From JADLHS01 sp964553795 (GTDB lineage: Bacteria > Verrucomicrobiota > Verrucomicrobiia > Limisphaerales > JADLHS01), in the NCBI GenBank assembly GCA_964553795.1, contig CAZKMR010000005.1, positions 42,690 to 106,689 on the forward strand: DNA of 64,000 nt. The letters are read 5' to 3'. Position numbers and translations under genes: made by a program. The stretch's first letter is position 1. Every line of letters begins with the position of its first letter. Positions 54,724 to 64,000 of the stretch are shown piece after piece. The notes beneath the pieces are model-generated. The model did not search any database. It had not been told where the DNA came from and saw nothing but the letters and a program-made list of their open reading frames with translations.

Positions 54724-57700
54724 ATGGAAGAGCCAAAACAAAAAGGTCGCAAGTGGAGGCGGCGCCTGCTCGGGTTGCTCGGCGTCGCGCTGCTCGGCGT
54801 GGTGGCGTTGCCGCTCTGGTTTCCCTGGGTGCTGAAACCGGTGCTGCGACATTTCGACCTTACCTACGCGGAATATCAGCGCCTCGGTTACACCCGGTTT
54901 GCACTGCAAGACGTCGCCGGGAGCTGGAGCAACACGCATTTGTCCGTGCAAGAATTGAAATGCGTGTTGCCGACAACTTACGTGTGGAATCATTTCCTGC
55001 GCCGAACCAATGCCGTGCCGCTGGTGGAACTCCGCGGCGGCGCATTGACGGTGGCAGCACCGGCGGAAACGGCACCCACCGAACCGGCGGAACCCACCGG
55101 CTCGCTCCATCAGACGCTCAATCGTATCACGCGCATTGCCGCATCGCTCGACCAGTGGTTGCCGGTGCTGGTGCTGACGAATGGTTCGATTCAGGTGGCC
55201 TCCAACCACTTCACACTGCCGTACGCGACGTGGCGCGATGCGCGATTGGAAACCCTGGTCGGTCTGCCGCCCAACCAGGGCCAAATCGATGTCGCGATTC
55301 AACTAAACGAAACCTCGGGCCTTCAGGTTCAGGCGACCTCGGATCACTACGATTCCCGGGTGGCAGGTGAATTCTCGCGGAAAGACTCAACCTGGAATTG
55401 GAACGGCAACGCGCGTTGGCGCACGAATCAATTCGAACTCACGGCCCAAATCGCGCCAACCGGATGGTGGCCCGCCCAAGCGCAAATCAAGAGTCCCCAA
55501 TTATCGCTGCCGGCGGATTTGATTCATCTGGACGGCTACCGCGAACTGACTGCGGCGGTGACCCTCAACGTGGTCTCGAATCAATTCGCTTTGGAAGCGA
55601 GCGGTCGGGCGCAGCCGCAGGAGCGATTCCTCCGGCGCGGATTCTCGCCGGCGAACTTCACCGTCGCCGTTCAAGGCGATCCAGACTCCTTTCGCGTGCG
55701 GCAACTCGACATCGCGGCGCCGTGGTTGGATGCGAACCTGACCGACACTGTGGGCCTGACCTGGCGCGGCGAATTGTTGGCGAACCCCGCGCTCCTTCAG
55801 GTGGCGGGTGATCTCGGCAAATTTCCGGGCGCGCAGTTGGCCGGTCAATTTGCCGGCGCGCTGCGCGTGCGGCCCCGCGGGTTGTGTTCCCCCACAGCGC
55901 AGTTCAACCTGACCGTCACTAACGCACAGGTGAAACGCTTCGCCGCCGAGACGCTTGCCGTGCGCGGCGAATTTGCCGCTCCGCGCCTCAAACTCGAGGC
56001 AGGCCACGCCCGTTTGGCCGACGGCTCGGTTCTGGATGTCACGGGCGGATTCGATTTCGACACGCAGGAGATTGTCAGCGGGGCGTGGGAATTCACCGGC
56101 GATCTGCCGAAACAATTCTTGCCGCGATTGCGTTACCACGAACTTTCCACTTCCGGGCAAGCGCACGGGCCGCTCACCAATCTAACGCACCGGGGCGCAG
56201 TTCGGGTGCAGGATTACCACCTCGCGCCATTGCGCCCGCTCGACGCGGAGATGCGTTGGCAAGGTAGCCACCTGAAACTCCCTTCGGTTAGCGGCACCGT
56301 AACGATCGGAGATTCGCGTCTCGACATCGGAGGCGCGGTGGACTTGAGCGGTCTCAACGCCCGCAAAGCGACGGTGACTTTAACCAACGCTTCCTGGCAG
56401 CGAGGGCAAACCAACTTGTACGAGTTACACAAGCTCAGTCACGCGGCAATCGCCTGGGGCGCGACGAACTCCACGGCACCGCAGTGGCGCATCGCGCTCG
56501 CCGAGTTTGATTGGCGCGGCGCGGGACGACAGTTGCGACTCGCCGCCGATTTGGCGTGGCCGGAACGTGGGGCGGTCCGCGCGGACCTCACGAATTTCGT
56601 CATCGCAGATTTCTCGGACCTGATTACAAATGCGCTGCCGGCTCTGACCCTGCAATCGCTGGCGCTCGGGGCGAGTTGGTCCAACGGCCCCGTGCAGGCC
56701 GCCCTCGCGTTTACGGGCAGCCTGACCAATCGCGCCTTGCGCGTCATGACCGTGCACGGCGCCGTGGCGCTGACGAATCAACTCGCGGTGGACCAATTCA
56801 CGTTCGCAAACGATTTCACGCCCGCGTTGTCCGTCACGGGCAGCGTGCCGGTGCAGGTGATTCTCAGCGCCACCAACCACTGGCTTGCGTGGCAGCAAAC
56901 AAATCCGATCGCCCTCGCCGGTCGGTGGAATCATGGCGCCCCCGATTCATTCTCCCTGCCCTTGACCGACCGCGGCGAAATCATGATCACGCGACCCGAG
57001 CTGAACTTCCGCATCGGCGGCACACCCGCCTCACCCGAGGGCGCGCTGATGTTGGCCGCGGAAACCATCGCGTGGCAAACCCCGACGAACAACGCGCTGC
57101 GGCCCGGCCTGGAAGCATTGCGCCTTCGCGCGGCCCTACGACCGCAGCAACTCGAGCTGGCGGAATTTACCGCGCGACTCGACGGCCAACCGCTCGAAGC
57201 CACGGCGGCCTGGCCTTTGCCGGACGGCGCGTGGCGAAGGCTGTTAACGCAAGGTGCGGTGCCCGATTGGACCCAGGCCCGCGGAAAACTCGAACTGGCT
57301 GGCGCGGACGTGGCGGCGCTGGCGCGATATCTGCCGCAAGTGCTCGCGCCCGAAGGCAAGTTGAGCGCGGAATTGGAACTTCAACCGGGCAAGAAATTTG
57401 CGGGCCGCGTCACCTTCACCAATGTCGCCACGCGACCGCTCGGTCAACTGGCGCCAGTACGCGACATTGCGGCGCAACTTCAGTTGGACCAGCAACGCGC
57501 CCGCCTCACGACGTTTCGCGGGCAGATCGGCGGGCAACCGATTACCGCTGCCGGATCGGTTTCATTTTCCCGGGGCGAACCCTTGCGTTACGAACTCAAT
57601 CTGCAAGGCACGAACGTTCCGTTGGCGCGCAGTCTGGATTTCCTGTTGCGCGGCGACTTCGACGTGCAATTGCGCGGCAGCAGCAACGCCCCGCCCACGC

Positions 57701-58464
57701 TCGCGGGCGACGTGCGATTGCACGATGGGCTCTATGTGCAACACGCCTCCGGGCTCGTGTGGAGCGGGCCGCGGCGACCGGAATTGCGTCCGCCATATTT
57801 CAGCATCACCAATCGTCCAGTCGCCGACTGGCGCATGGACTTGACGATTTCCGGGGCGCGCTTTCTGCGCGTGCGCACGCCGGTTTTCACGGGCTTGTTA
57901 TCCGCAAACCTCAAACTGTCCGGACCGCTCCGGCAACCGGTGTTGACGGGCGACGTCGCCGCCGACTCGGGGCGCGTCATCTTTCCCTTCGGTTCACTCG
58001 ACTTGAATCAAGGCTTCGCGAGTTTCAGCGGCAACGATCCGCAAGGACCGGAACTGCAAATCAGCGCCGCGGGCCGCAATTACCGTTACGACGTGCGCCT
58101 CGACGTGAAAGGGCCGGCGAGCAACGCGGGCGTGACCTTTGCCGCCACGCCGCCGCTCACGTCCGAACAAATTCTGCTCATGCTGACGGCGGGCGAGTTG
58201 CCGCAAACCGATTACACGTTTTCCAGCAGCGCGCGCGCCGGTCGCCTTGCCACCTTCTTGGGGCGGGATTTGCTCAGCCGGTTTCTGGGCAGCGGGCCAA
58301 ACGAAGAACGTCTGATCATCCGCACCGGCGAAAGCATTTCCGAGGAAGGCCAGCTCACCTACTCGGTGGAATATCGGTTGACGGATCGCTGGTCGGTGAT
58401 TGGCGAATACGACGAATACAATGCTTTTAACACGGATTTGAAATGGAAACTCTTCGTGCGTTGA
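54724..58464 (+). CDS. tamB: TamB-like translocation/assembly or lipid-transfer protein
   Basis: A 1246-residue protein: basic start RKWRRRLLGLLGVALLGV with one TM helix, then a long beta-rich stretch typical of the AsmA/TamB bridge fold, ending in the TamB C-terminal domain (GDVAADSGRVIFPFGSLDLN, PPLTSEQILLMLTAGELP, YSVEYRLTDRWSVIGEYD). Such proteins span the periplasm and move phospholipid or help insert outer-membrane proteins. The chosen ATG is 22 codons into the open frame; the earlier part has no pattern. It overlaps the tamA-like gene by 22 bases. Confidence 0.88.
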   Translation: MEEPKQKGRKWRRRLLGLLGVALLGVVALPLWFPWVLKPVLRHFDLTYAEYQRLGYTRFALQDVAGSWSNTHLSVQELKCVLPTTYVWNHFLRRTNAVPLVELRGGALTVAAPAETAPTEPAEPTGSLHQTLNRITRIAASLDQWLPVLVLTNGSIQVASNHFTLPYATWRDARLETLVGLPPNQGQIDVAIQLNETSGLQVQATSDHYDSRVAGEFSRKDSTWNWNGNARWRTNQFELTAQIAPTGWWPAQAQIKSPQLSLPADLIHLDGYRELTAAVTLNVVSNQFALEASGRAQPQERFLRRGFSPANFTVAVQGDPDSFRVRQLDIAAPWLDANLTDTVGLTWRGELLANPALLQVAGDLGKFPGAQLAGQFAGALRVRPRGLCSPTAQFNLTVTNAQVKRFAAETLAVRGEFAAPRLKLEAGHARLADGSVLDVTGGFDFDTQEIVSGAWEFTGDLPKQFLPRLRYHELSTSGQAHGPLTNLTHRGAVRVQDYHLAPLRPLDAEMRWQGSHLKLPSVSGTVTIGDSRLDIGGAVDLSGLNARKATVTLTNASWQRGQTNLYELHKLSHAAIAWGATNSTAPQWRIALAEFDWRGAGRQLRLAADLAWPERGAVRADLTNFVIADFSDLITNALPALTLQSLALGASWSNGPVQAALAFTGSLTNRALRVMTVHGAVALTNQLAVDQFTFANDFTPALSVTGSVPVQVILSATNHWLAWQQTNPIALAGRWNHGAPDSFSLPLTDRGEIMITRPELNFRIGGTPASPEGALMLAAETIAWQTPTNNALRPGLEALRLRAALRPQQLELAEFTARLDGQPLEATAAWPLPDGAWRRLLTQGAVPDWTQARGKLELAGADVAALARYLPQVLAPEGKLSAELELQPGKKFAGRVTFTNVATRPLGQLAPVRDIAAQLQLDQQRARLTTFRGQIGGQPITAAGSVSFSRGEPLRYELNLQGTNVPLARSLDFLLRGDFDVQLRGSSNAPPTLAGDVRLHDGLYVQHASGLVWSGPRRPELRPPYFSITNRPVADWRMDLTISGARFLRVRTPVFTGLLSANLKLSGPLRQPVLTGDVAADSGRVIFPFGSLDLNQGFASFSGNDPQGPELQISAAGRNYRYDVRLDVKGPASNAGVTFAATPPLTSEQILLMLTAGELPQTDYTFSSSARAGRLATFLGRDLLSRFLGSGPNEERLIIRTGESISEEGQLTYSVEYRLTDRWSVIGEYDEYNAFNTDLKWKLFVR

Positions 58465-60593
58465 ACCAACCCGGACACCGCTTCGCCCGCGCAACTTTGG
58501 TGCGTTGGGTGGCGATCCTTGCGTTCGCCCTGACGCACGCTTCGGTCACGGCAGCAGACGAGTCCATTGAGCCAGCGCAGGTGAAAGTTTCCGGCTTCGG
58601 TTTTTTCGGCAATCGCGAGATGACCCGGTTGTTGCGGAACTTCCAGGTCACCGATGAAATGCCGGTGATCATTGACCGGACGTTTGTCGAAGATGCTGCC
58701 CTCGTCTTGCTGGCGCGCGCCATGGACGAAGGTTATCTACGCGCGGCGCTGGCTGCGGAATTCCAATTCCTTGACGGCACACGGCAACAATTTCTCTGGA
58801 CCAATGCTCTGGAAGTGACGTTGCCGCGGGAGTTCGCCGCCCGTGGCGCGCGGTTCAAACTGCAACCCGGTCAGCGTTATTATTACGACACCCTGGAGTT
58901 CACCGGGTTGGCAGCGATTTCCGCCCGCGACGCCGCCAGTTACTTTGTGAGCGGCGACGTGCTGCTGCAATTACGCCGCAATCGCATTTACAATCCCGGC
59001 GCGTTGCGTGGTTCGCTGGCGGCGTTGCAAGAAGCCTACGCGCGCATCGGTTATCGCGATGCCACGGTCACCACGAATCGCGTAACGCTCAATCATGAGA
59101 CCGGCGCGGTGGCCGTCGAAGTCGTCGTTCAAGAAGGGTTGCCGTCCATCGTCCGATCAGTGGACGTGACGATTGCGGAAACCGCGGCGACCCCGGCCCG
59201 CGAGCAACACCTGACGCCGAATGTACGCTACACGCAGTTGTGGCAGCAGGACCTGGCACAGTCACTCCGCACGGAACAATTTCAGCGTGGCTATCCGGAC
59301 ACGACGGTTGAATTCGCCGTGGCGGCGCGGGACACAAACGAGAATCGTATTCTGATTGATCTGACGGGACGTGTTCAGCCCGGCCCGTTGATTCATCTGG
59401 GCGAGGTTCATTTTCGCGGTAATCAGCGCACCAAAACCGCCGTGCTCGCGAGCCGGATGAAACTGGAGCCAGGCGAACCGCTCGACCGCGTCGAAGCCGA
59501 AGCGTCGCGACAACGCCTCGCGCGCCTGGGCGTGTTCAACTCGGTGGCCTTGACCTACTCCGCCACCACCAACGGCACCCGCGACGTGACGTATGAATTC
59601 CAGGAAATAAAACCGATTTCGCTCAGCCTCATCGGCGGTTTTGGCAGCTACGAGTTGCTGCGCGGCGGCCTGGAGTTTCAACATCGCAATGTGCTCGGCC
59701 AGGCGCACAGCCTGCGCCTGCGCGGCCTGCAATCCTTCAAAGCCAGCAAAGGCGATGCGTCCTATACCATCCCGGAAATCTTCGGCGAGAACGTGAACTT
59801 GTTCCTGCAAGCCGATGGCCAGCGCCGCGAGGAAGTGTCGTTCACGCGCGAAGAATACGGCGGCTCGGTCGGCATCCAGAAACGGTTAATTCCCATCCAA
59901 ACGGATTTCGCGCTGCGTTACGATTACGAGTTCCTGAACGCGCAGGATGTGATCACTACTGCCACGAATCTGCCCGGGGTCGAGGAGGCCAAATCCGCCG
60001 CGTTCGTCATCGAACTCAATCACGACGGGCGCGATCATCCGCTTCTGCCACGGCGCGGTTTGAAACTATACGGTCGGGCCGAGTTCGCCTCGGCGGCGTT
60101 CGGTGGCACGGTGGATTATCAACGTTTCCTGCTCGGCGCGTCGTATCATCACGATTTGCATGGCGGCCGAATTTTGCATCTCGGCGTCACCCACGGCGTC
60201 TCGTTCACGTGGGGCGGTACCAGCGCCGATTTGCCGTTCAACAAACGCTACTTTCCCGGCGGTGAGAATTCCATTCGCGGTTACCAGGAAGGCGAAGCCT
60301 CACCGCTCGACGTCAACGGCGGCCAGTTGGGCGCGGAAACGTATTCGCAGGCGAACCTCGAGTTCGAGCAACTGCTCACCAAATCGTGGTCGGTCGTGCT
60401 GTTCTTCGATGCCGTCGGGTTCGCGCAGGACCGCAATGATTACCCGTGGAACGAGGGCCTTTATTCCGCCGGCGGCGGACTGCGCTGGCGCACGTTGATC
60501 GGGCCGGTGCGACTTGAATACGGGCACAATCTGAATCGCCGCATTCACGACCCGGCCGGCACGTTGCACTTTTCAATCGGCTTTCCGTTTTGA
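58443..60593 (+). CDS. tamA: TamA/BamA-like outer-membrane protein (Omp85)
   Basis: A 716-residue protein with a signal peptide (VRWVAILAFALTHASVTAA), POTRA-like repeats (for example KVSGFGFFGNREMTRLL, IHLGEVHFRGNQRTKTAVL), and a C-terminal 16-strand barrel. NSIRGYQEGEASP has the (V/I)RGY motif of lid loop 6, and the protein ends in Phe (FSIGFPF) as barrel proteins do. Paired with the TamB-like gene, it is the probable outer-membrane partner. Confidence 0.9.
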   Translation: METLRALNQPGHRFARATLVRWVAILAFALTHASVTAADESIEPAQVKVSGFGFFGNREMTRLLRNFQVTDEMPVIIDRTFVEDAALVLLARAMDEGYLRAALAAEFQFLDGTRQQFLWTNALEVTLPREFAARGARFKLQPGQRYYYDTLEFTGLAAISARDAASYFVSGDVLLQLRRNRIYNPGALRGSLAALQEAYARIGYRDATVTTNRVTLNHETGAVAVEVVVQEGLPSIVRSVDVTIAETAATPAREQHLTPNVRYTQLWQQDLAQSLRTEQFQRGYPDTTVEFAVAARDTNENRILIDLTGRVQPGPLIHLGEVHFRGNQRTKTAVLASRMKLEPGEPLDRVEAEASRQRLARLGVFNSVALTYSATTNGTRDVTYEFQEIKPISLSLIGGFGSYELLRGGLEFQHRNVLGQAHSLRLRGLQSFKASKGDASYTIPEIFGENVNLFLQADGQRREEVSFTREEYGGSVGIQKRLIPIQTDFALRYDYEFLNAQDVITTATNLPGVEEAKSAAFVIELNHDGRDHPLLPRRGLKLYGRAEFASAAFGGTVDYQRFLLGASYHHDLHGGRILHLGVTHGVSFTWGGTSADLPFNKRYFPGGENSIRGYQEGEASPLDVNGGQLGAETYSQANLEFEQLLTKSWSVVLFFDAVGFAQDRNDYPWNEGLYSAGGGLRWRTLIGPVRLEYGHNLNRRIHDPAGTLHFSIGFPF

Positions 60594-60979
60594 ACCGTGC
60601 ACCTGCTGCCACGGGTCCAACAACCGTTTCAACAAAGGAAGAGAGTTCAGGGAGAGGCAATTCTGACGCTTGTCGGCAATGAAGCGCCCCCTTAATCTCC
60701 CCGCGTCCGTCATTAACCAAACGACCAGAAAACTAATTTAACATCTTAATTTCGCGGCTTCGGCTGCTGTCCACTACGAAACTGGTAATTTCACTTTGGA
60801 AGACAGCGCTTGAAAGCACGCCCCGCATGGGGCGTGCCCAAAGCGTTCTTCCAAGGGCATACCAGTGCCCGTAGTGGGACGTGAGTAAGCACGTCCCTCT
60901 ATTTTTGGCACGGTAAGTTCTTGGAGACAGTCCCCATCAGACAGCTCTGATTCTCGCGCAAGGGAACGGTTTTGTCTGC
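60594..60979. repeat. Intergenic region with three tandem hairpins before the R-M genes
   Basis: No gene in 386 bases. From 60816 to 60897 three hairpins lie head to tail: GCACGCCCC-GCAT-GGGGCGTGC (60816-60837), GGGCA/TGCCC (60855-60870) and GGGACGTG-AGTAAG-CACGTCCC (60876-60897). The first can extend through AGCGCTT and AAGCGTT outside. They might be repeat units, a terminator, or a boundary of an inserted island. Confidence 0.65.
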
Positions 60980-63115
60980 ATGGCCAAGATTGAGGATTTG
61001 ATTGCGCAAATTCCCGACGAGCGTCTCCGCAAGGGGATTGCCGCCGAGGTCAAGGCGCTGAAGAAAACGAAAAAGTTCGGGCTGGTGTTCGAGGAACATC
61101 TGCCCGAAACGGTGCGGTTGCCCAAGTTGCCGGTGAAGTCGGGGGAACTGGTTGCGCTCAAACGCGAATCAGGCAACCAACTCTGGCGGGTTAAATCCAT
61201 CCACAAGAATATCGCGACGTGCGACCGCGCGGTGGAGGGTTATCCGGCGGGTAGCGAGGCGAACAAGGAATTTCCCGTTTCCGATCTCGTGGTGGTGCGC
61301 AGCTTTGGCGACCCGATCTATCCCGCACTTGTGCCGGTGGACCGCGTCGAGCGCGGCGGGCCGGACAAGCCTTGGCATGTGCTCATCAACGCCGACAACT
61401 TCCACGCCCTGCAACTGCTGCTCTACTGCTACGAAGGCCAGGTGGACGTGATTTACATAGACCCGCCTTACAACACCGGCGCACGCGATTGGAAATACAA
61501 CAATGACTACGTTGACGCCAATGATCCGTGGTCGCATAGCAAATGGCTTTCAATGATGCGAAAGCGACTTGAATTGGCGAAACGAATTCTGAATCCGCGC
61601 GAGTCAGTGCTCATCGTGACTATTGATGAAAAGGAATACCTACATCTCGGCATGTTGCTTCAGCAGGTCTTTGTCGGCTGCAACATTCAGATGGTTAGCT
61701 CTCTGATCAATCCAGCAAACGTAGCCAGAGCAGGCTCATTCGGGCGAAACGACGAGTACATTTTCTTTGTCATGATTGGCGCAGCATCGCCACAGCGTGT
61801 CCAGCTTGACCGAGAGTGGGTTTCTGCAAGGGGACGAACACACACAGGAAATCTGCGGTGGGATCTTTTGCGCAGATCGGGTCCTGGCTCGGCACGGAAG
61901 GATTCTCCTGGCTGTTTCTATCCTATCTATGTCAACCCCGAGGGGCCGGTAGTAGCCAAGGTCGGGGATGCGATTCCAGACGGAGAATCTGTTCCAAAGC
62001 CACCAACGGGTTGCATCGCCGTTCTGCCCATTCGGAAAAATGGTAGCGAGGGTCGGTGGCAGTGGACGCCAAAAACATTCCGAGAAAGATTGCCACAAGG
62101 TCGCGTTCGCATCACCGGCTCAAAAACTGACGGATATGTTGTTTCGATTCTGAAGGATGGTGAGTTTGCAAAGGTCAAGCGTGGTGAATTCAGGGTGACG
62201 GGAAATAGGCCAGACGGTTCTCTGGTCGTAGATGACGTTGAATCCGATAACGTCTTGGCCATTCCGGGAACACAATGGCGAATCAGCTCTCATGACGCGA
62301 CCCAATATGGTTCACGATTGCTTGCCAACATCATTCCAGATCGAAAGTTTCCATTTCCAAAATCCCTTTACGCTGTTGAGGACTCTCTTCGTTTTTTTGT
62401 AAACCACAAACCAAATGCACTAATCGTGGACTTTTTTGGCGGCTCTGGAACAACTACTCATGCCGTTGCGCGACTCAATAAGCAGGATGGCGGTCATCGA
62501 CGTTCAATCTTGGTTACGAACAACGAGGTGTCAGCAGATGAGTTGGAATCGCTGCGTCAGAAGGGGTTTCTTCCCGGTGATGATGAATGGGAGGCGCAAG
62601 GAATATTTGAGCAAGTCACAAGGCCCAGAGTTATTTCCGCCCTTAACGGCAAGACGCCAGAAGGCAAACCAATCGCTGGTGACTACAAGTTCACCGATGA
62701 ATTTCCCTTGTCTGATGGCCTTGAGGAAAATGTCGAGTTTTTCATTCTCGATTTTCTCGATCCCAACCAAGTCGCGCGCGGCGACGCATTCCAAGCAGTG
62801 CTACCGATTCTCTGGATGATGGCCGGGTGTCGTGGTAAGCGCGAAGATTCCAAAGGCTCGCAATCATGGTTCCTTCCCAAGCACGGCCCGTTCGCAGTGC
62901 TCATCAAAGAAAAAGAATTTCGCGCGTTTCGTGATGAGTTGGGTAAACGAGCAGATGTGGCTTGGGTTTTTCTGGTCACGGACTCAGAAGAAAACTTTTC
63001 ACACATGCGTCGCGCCCTTGGGCGCAAGCTCCACTGCGTCCAGCTTTACAAGAACTACCTTGAAAACTTCCGTCTCAACACACCGGAGGCCTTGGGCAAC
63101 GGAGGTGCGGCATGA
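60980..63115 (+). CDS. Type III-like adenine-specific DNA methyltransferase (Mod)
   Basis: A 711-residue beta-class N6-adenine methyltransferase. The catalytic DPPYNTG (motif IV) is near residue 160, and the AdoMet-binding VDFFGGSGTTTHAVARLN (motif I) near 485; the IV-before-I order defines the beta class. Between them lies the likely target-recognition region, which is visibly more AT-rich than the ends of the gene. A C-terminal 180 residues (LEENVEFFILDFLDPNQVARGD...) is typical of long Mod proteins. It overlaps the helicase/nuclease gene by ATGA. It methylates the host DNA in a restriction-modification system. Confidence 0.9.
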   Translation: MAKIEDLIAQIPDERLRKGIAAEVKALKKTKKFGLVFEEHLPETVRLPKLPVKSGELVALKRESGNQLWRVKSIHKNIATCDRAVEGYPAGSEANKEFPVSDLVVVRSFGDPIYPALVPVDRVERGGPDKPWHVLINADNFHALQLLLYCYEGQVDVIYIDPPYNTGARDWKYNNDYVDANDPWSHSKWLSMMRKRLELAKRILNPRESVLIVTIDEKEYLHLGMLLQQVFVGCNIQMVSSLINPANVARAGSFGRNDEYIFFVMIGAASPQRVQLDREWVSARGRTHTGNLRWDLLRRSGPGSARKDSPGCFYPIYVNPEGPVVAKVGDAIPDGESVPKPPTGCIAVLPIRKNGSEGRWQWTPKTFRERLPQGRVRITGSKTDGYVVSILKDGEFAKVKRGEFRVTGNRPDGSLVVDDVESDNVLAIPGTQWRISSHDATQYGSRLLANIIPDRKFPFPKSLYAVEDSLRFFVNHKPNALIVDFFGGSGTTTHAVARLNKQDGGHRRSILVTNNEVSADELESLRQKGFLPGDDEWEAQGIFEQVTRPRVISALNGKTPEGKPIAGDYKFTDEFPLSDGLEENVEFFILDFLDPNQVARGDAFQAVLPILWMMAGCRGKREDSKGSQSWFLPKHGPFAVLIKEKEFRAFRDELGKRADVAWVFLVTDSEENFSHMRRALGRKLHCVQLYKNYLENFRLNTPEALGNGGAA

Positions 63116-64000
63116 AGCTGGAGCTGAAACCATTTCAGGAAACGGCTGCGCGTGACATCCTGACGGAACTCGACGATTCTCGCGCCGCCATCGCCAAAGG
63201 CAAAGTCCAGGCCGTGGTGCTATCCGCGCCGACCGGTTCAGGCAAAACCATCACGCTGGCACAGGTGATTGATTACACGTTCGGCGGTGGTGACGGTATT
63301 TCCGCACGCCCGAACACGACGTTTCTCTGGCTGTCGGATTCGCCGGAATTGAACACGCAGAGCAAAAACAAGCTGCTCGGTTGTTGCGACCATCTGCCCT
63401 ATTACAAGATGGTCACGATTGAGAGCGAAATTTTCAAAGACGACGAGTTGCAGTCGGGCTACGTGTATTTCATCAACACGCAACTGCTCGGCAAAGACAA
63501 GCTGCTGACGAAAGAAGGCGGCGGTGATTTCCGCAACACGACGTTCTGGCAGACTGTAGCCAAGACCATCGCGCGCAGTCCGCAGGATTTTGTCCTCATC
63601 ATTGACGAGGCGCATCGCGGGGCGTCGGCCACCGACCGCAACCGCAAGACAATCATGCAGAAATTCATCACCGGCTCGCCGGCGGATGGATTGCCGCCCG
63701 TGCCGCTGGTGTTGGGCATGAGTGCGACGCCGCACAGGTTTACTGAATTGCTCGGCAGCACGAACCGGACGCAGCGCCCAATCAACATTGACCCGGAAGA
63801 GGTTCGCGCCAGTGGGTTGCTCAAAGATTTGATTCTCGTTCACAATCCGACCACGAACATTGCCGGGGATCTAACGCTGCTGGAAGAAGCCGCAAAGACG
63901 TGGAAGCGATTCACCAAAGAGTGGGACGACTATTGCACGAAGGAGAAGGAGAAGGAAACCGTCCGTCCGATTCTCGTGGTGCAGGTCGAGGATGGCAAAG
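63112..64000 (+). CDS. Type III-like restriction helicase (Res), N-terminal part
   Basis: The visible 296 residues are a superfamily 2 helicase N-terminus: LKPFQETAARDIL (Q-motif-like), LSAPTGSGKTITL (Walker A), FVLIIDEAHRG (Walker B DEAH) and LGMSATPHRF (motif III). The remainder, including any nuclease domain, is beyond the window edge. It is coupled to the Mod gene by ATGA overlap, as in type III systems. Confidence 0.88.
   Translation, partial: MKLELKPFQETAARDILTELDDSRAAIAKGKVQAVVLSAPTGSGKTITLAQVIDYTFGGGDGISARPNTTFLWLSDSPELNTQSKNKLLGCCDHLPYYKMVTIESEIFKDDELQSGYVYFINTQLLGKDKLLTKEGGGDFRNTTFWQTVAKTIARSPQDFVLIIDEAHRGASATDRNRKTIMQKFITGSPADGLPPVPLVLGMSATPHRFTELLGSTNRTQRPINIDPEEVRASGLLKDLILVHNPTTNIAGDLTLLEEAAKTWKRFTKEWDDYCTKEKEKETVRPILVVQVEDGK

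Noticed and set aside
56511..58430. A 639-codon open frame inside the TamB-like gene
   Set aside because: Arg-rich, no recognisable motif, fully overlapped by the tamB frame that carries the family's C-terminal domain.
1..64000. CRISPR array, rRNA or tRNA genes
   Set aside because: I saw no regularly spaced direct repeats and no tRNA- or rRNA-like sequence by eye; a covariance-model scan would be needed to exclude a tRNA fully.

Overview
The window is a GC-rich, gene-dense bacterial scaffold with four 100-base N gaps. A Gram-negative envelope is shown by a TamB/TamA-type pair, an RND efflux pair and lipoproteins. Alternative complex III joined to a caa3 oxidase, long runs of ATGA-overlapped genes, and abundant short palindromic repeats that even sit inside genes suggest a soil-type Verrucomicrobiota genome, with Acidobacteriota or a related phylum as alternatives. 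This placement is inference; no rRNA or other strong taxonomic marker is present.

Layout. 1-0.9 kb: the end of zwf and a DUF5069 gene, convergent with an RND permease/adaptor pair (0.9-5.2 kb, minus). 5.3-21.4 kb (minus): one long, tightly packed run of 20 genes for a group 1h (high-affinity, atmospheric-type) [NiFe] hydrogenase. It holds structural genes hhyS/hhyL, a maturation protease, hypA-F, a nickel transporter, a NifU-like protein, a second HypC-like protein, an FNT channel, a SIS isomerase, a MauE/DoxX protein, and five small or uncharacterised cluster proteins (65 aa, DUF5947, DUF6084, a 450-aa protein, and a 39-aa DUF6893-like microprotein). 21.9-25.9 kb (minus): a Cys-rich mini-protein, an SPW-repeat protein, a VKOR-like protein, an NAD epimerase, and a six-BON-domain periplasmic protein. 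26.2-36.6 kb: mixed single genes: an AMP-ligase/ACP/acyltransferase fusion, a lipoprotein, an MFS transporter broken by an in-frame TAG, a hydrolase, Kup, a cupin, a basic Lys/Ala-rich protein, ExoD-like and MgtC-like proteins.

37.1-50.4 kb (plus): a respiratory supercluster, actABCDEF, a small membrane protein, a SCO-type copper chaperone, and caa3 oxidase subunits II, I, III and IV. It is quinol:cytochrome c/oxygen oxidoreduction in one block, and could be the electron sink for hydrogen oxidised by the upstream hydrogenase (inference). 50.5-54.6 kb: sucA and sucB of 2-oxoglutarate dehydrogenase; the E2 lacks a recognisable E3-binding domain. 54.7-60.6 kb: TamB-like and TamA/BamA-like proteins. 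61.0-64.0 kb: a type III-like Mod/Res restriction-modification pair, cut by the window edge, preceded by three tandem hairpins.

The most interesting signal is the hydrogenase operon with its uncharacterised companion genes. Next are the palindromic repeats carried in frame inside actB and clustered around coxA. Two of the four N gaps are flanked by identical 55-base copies and look like unmerged contig overlaps rather than missing sequence.
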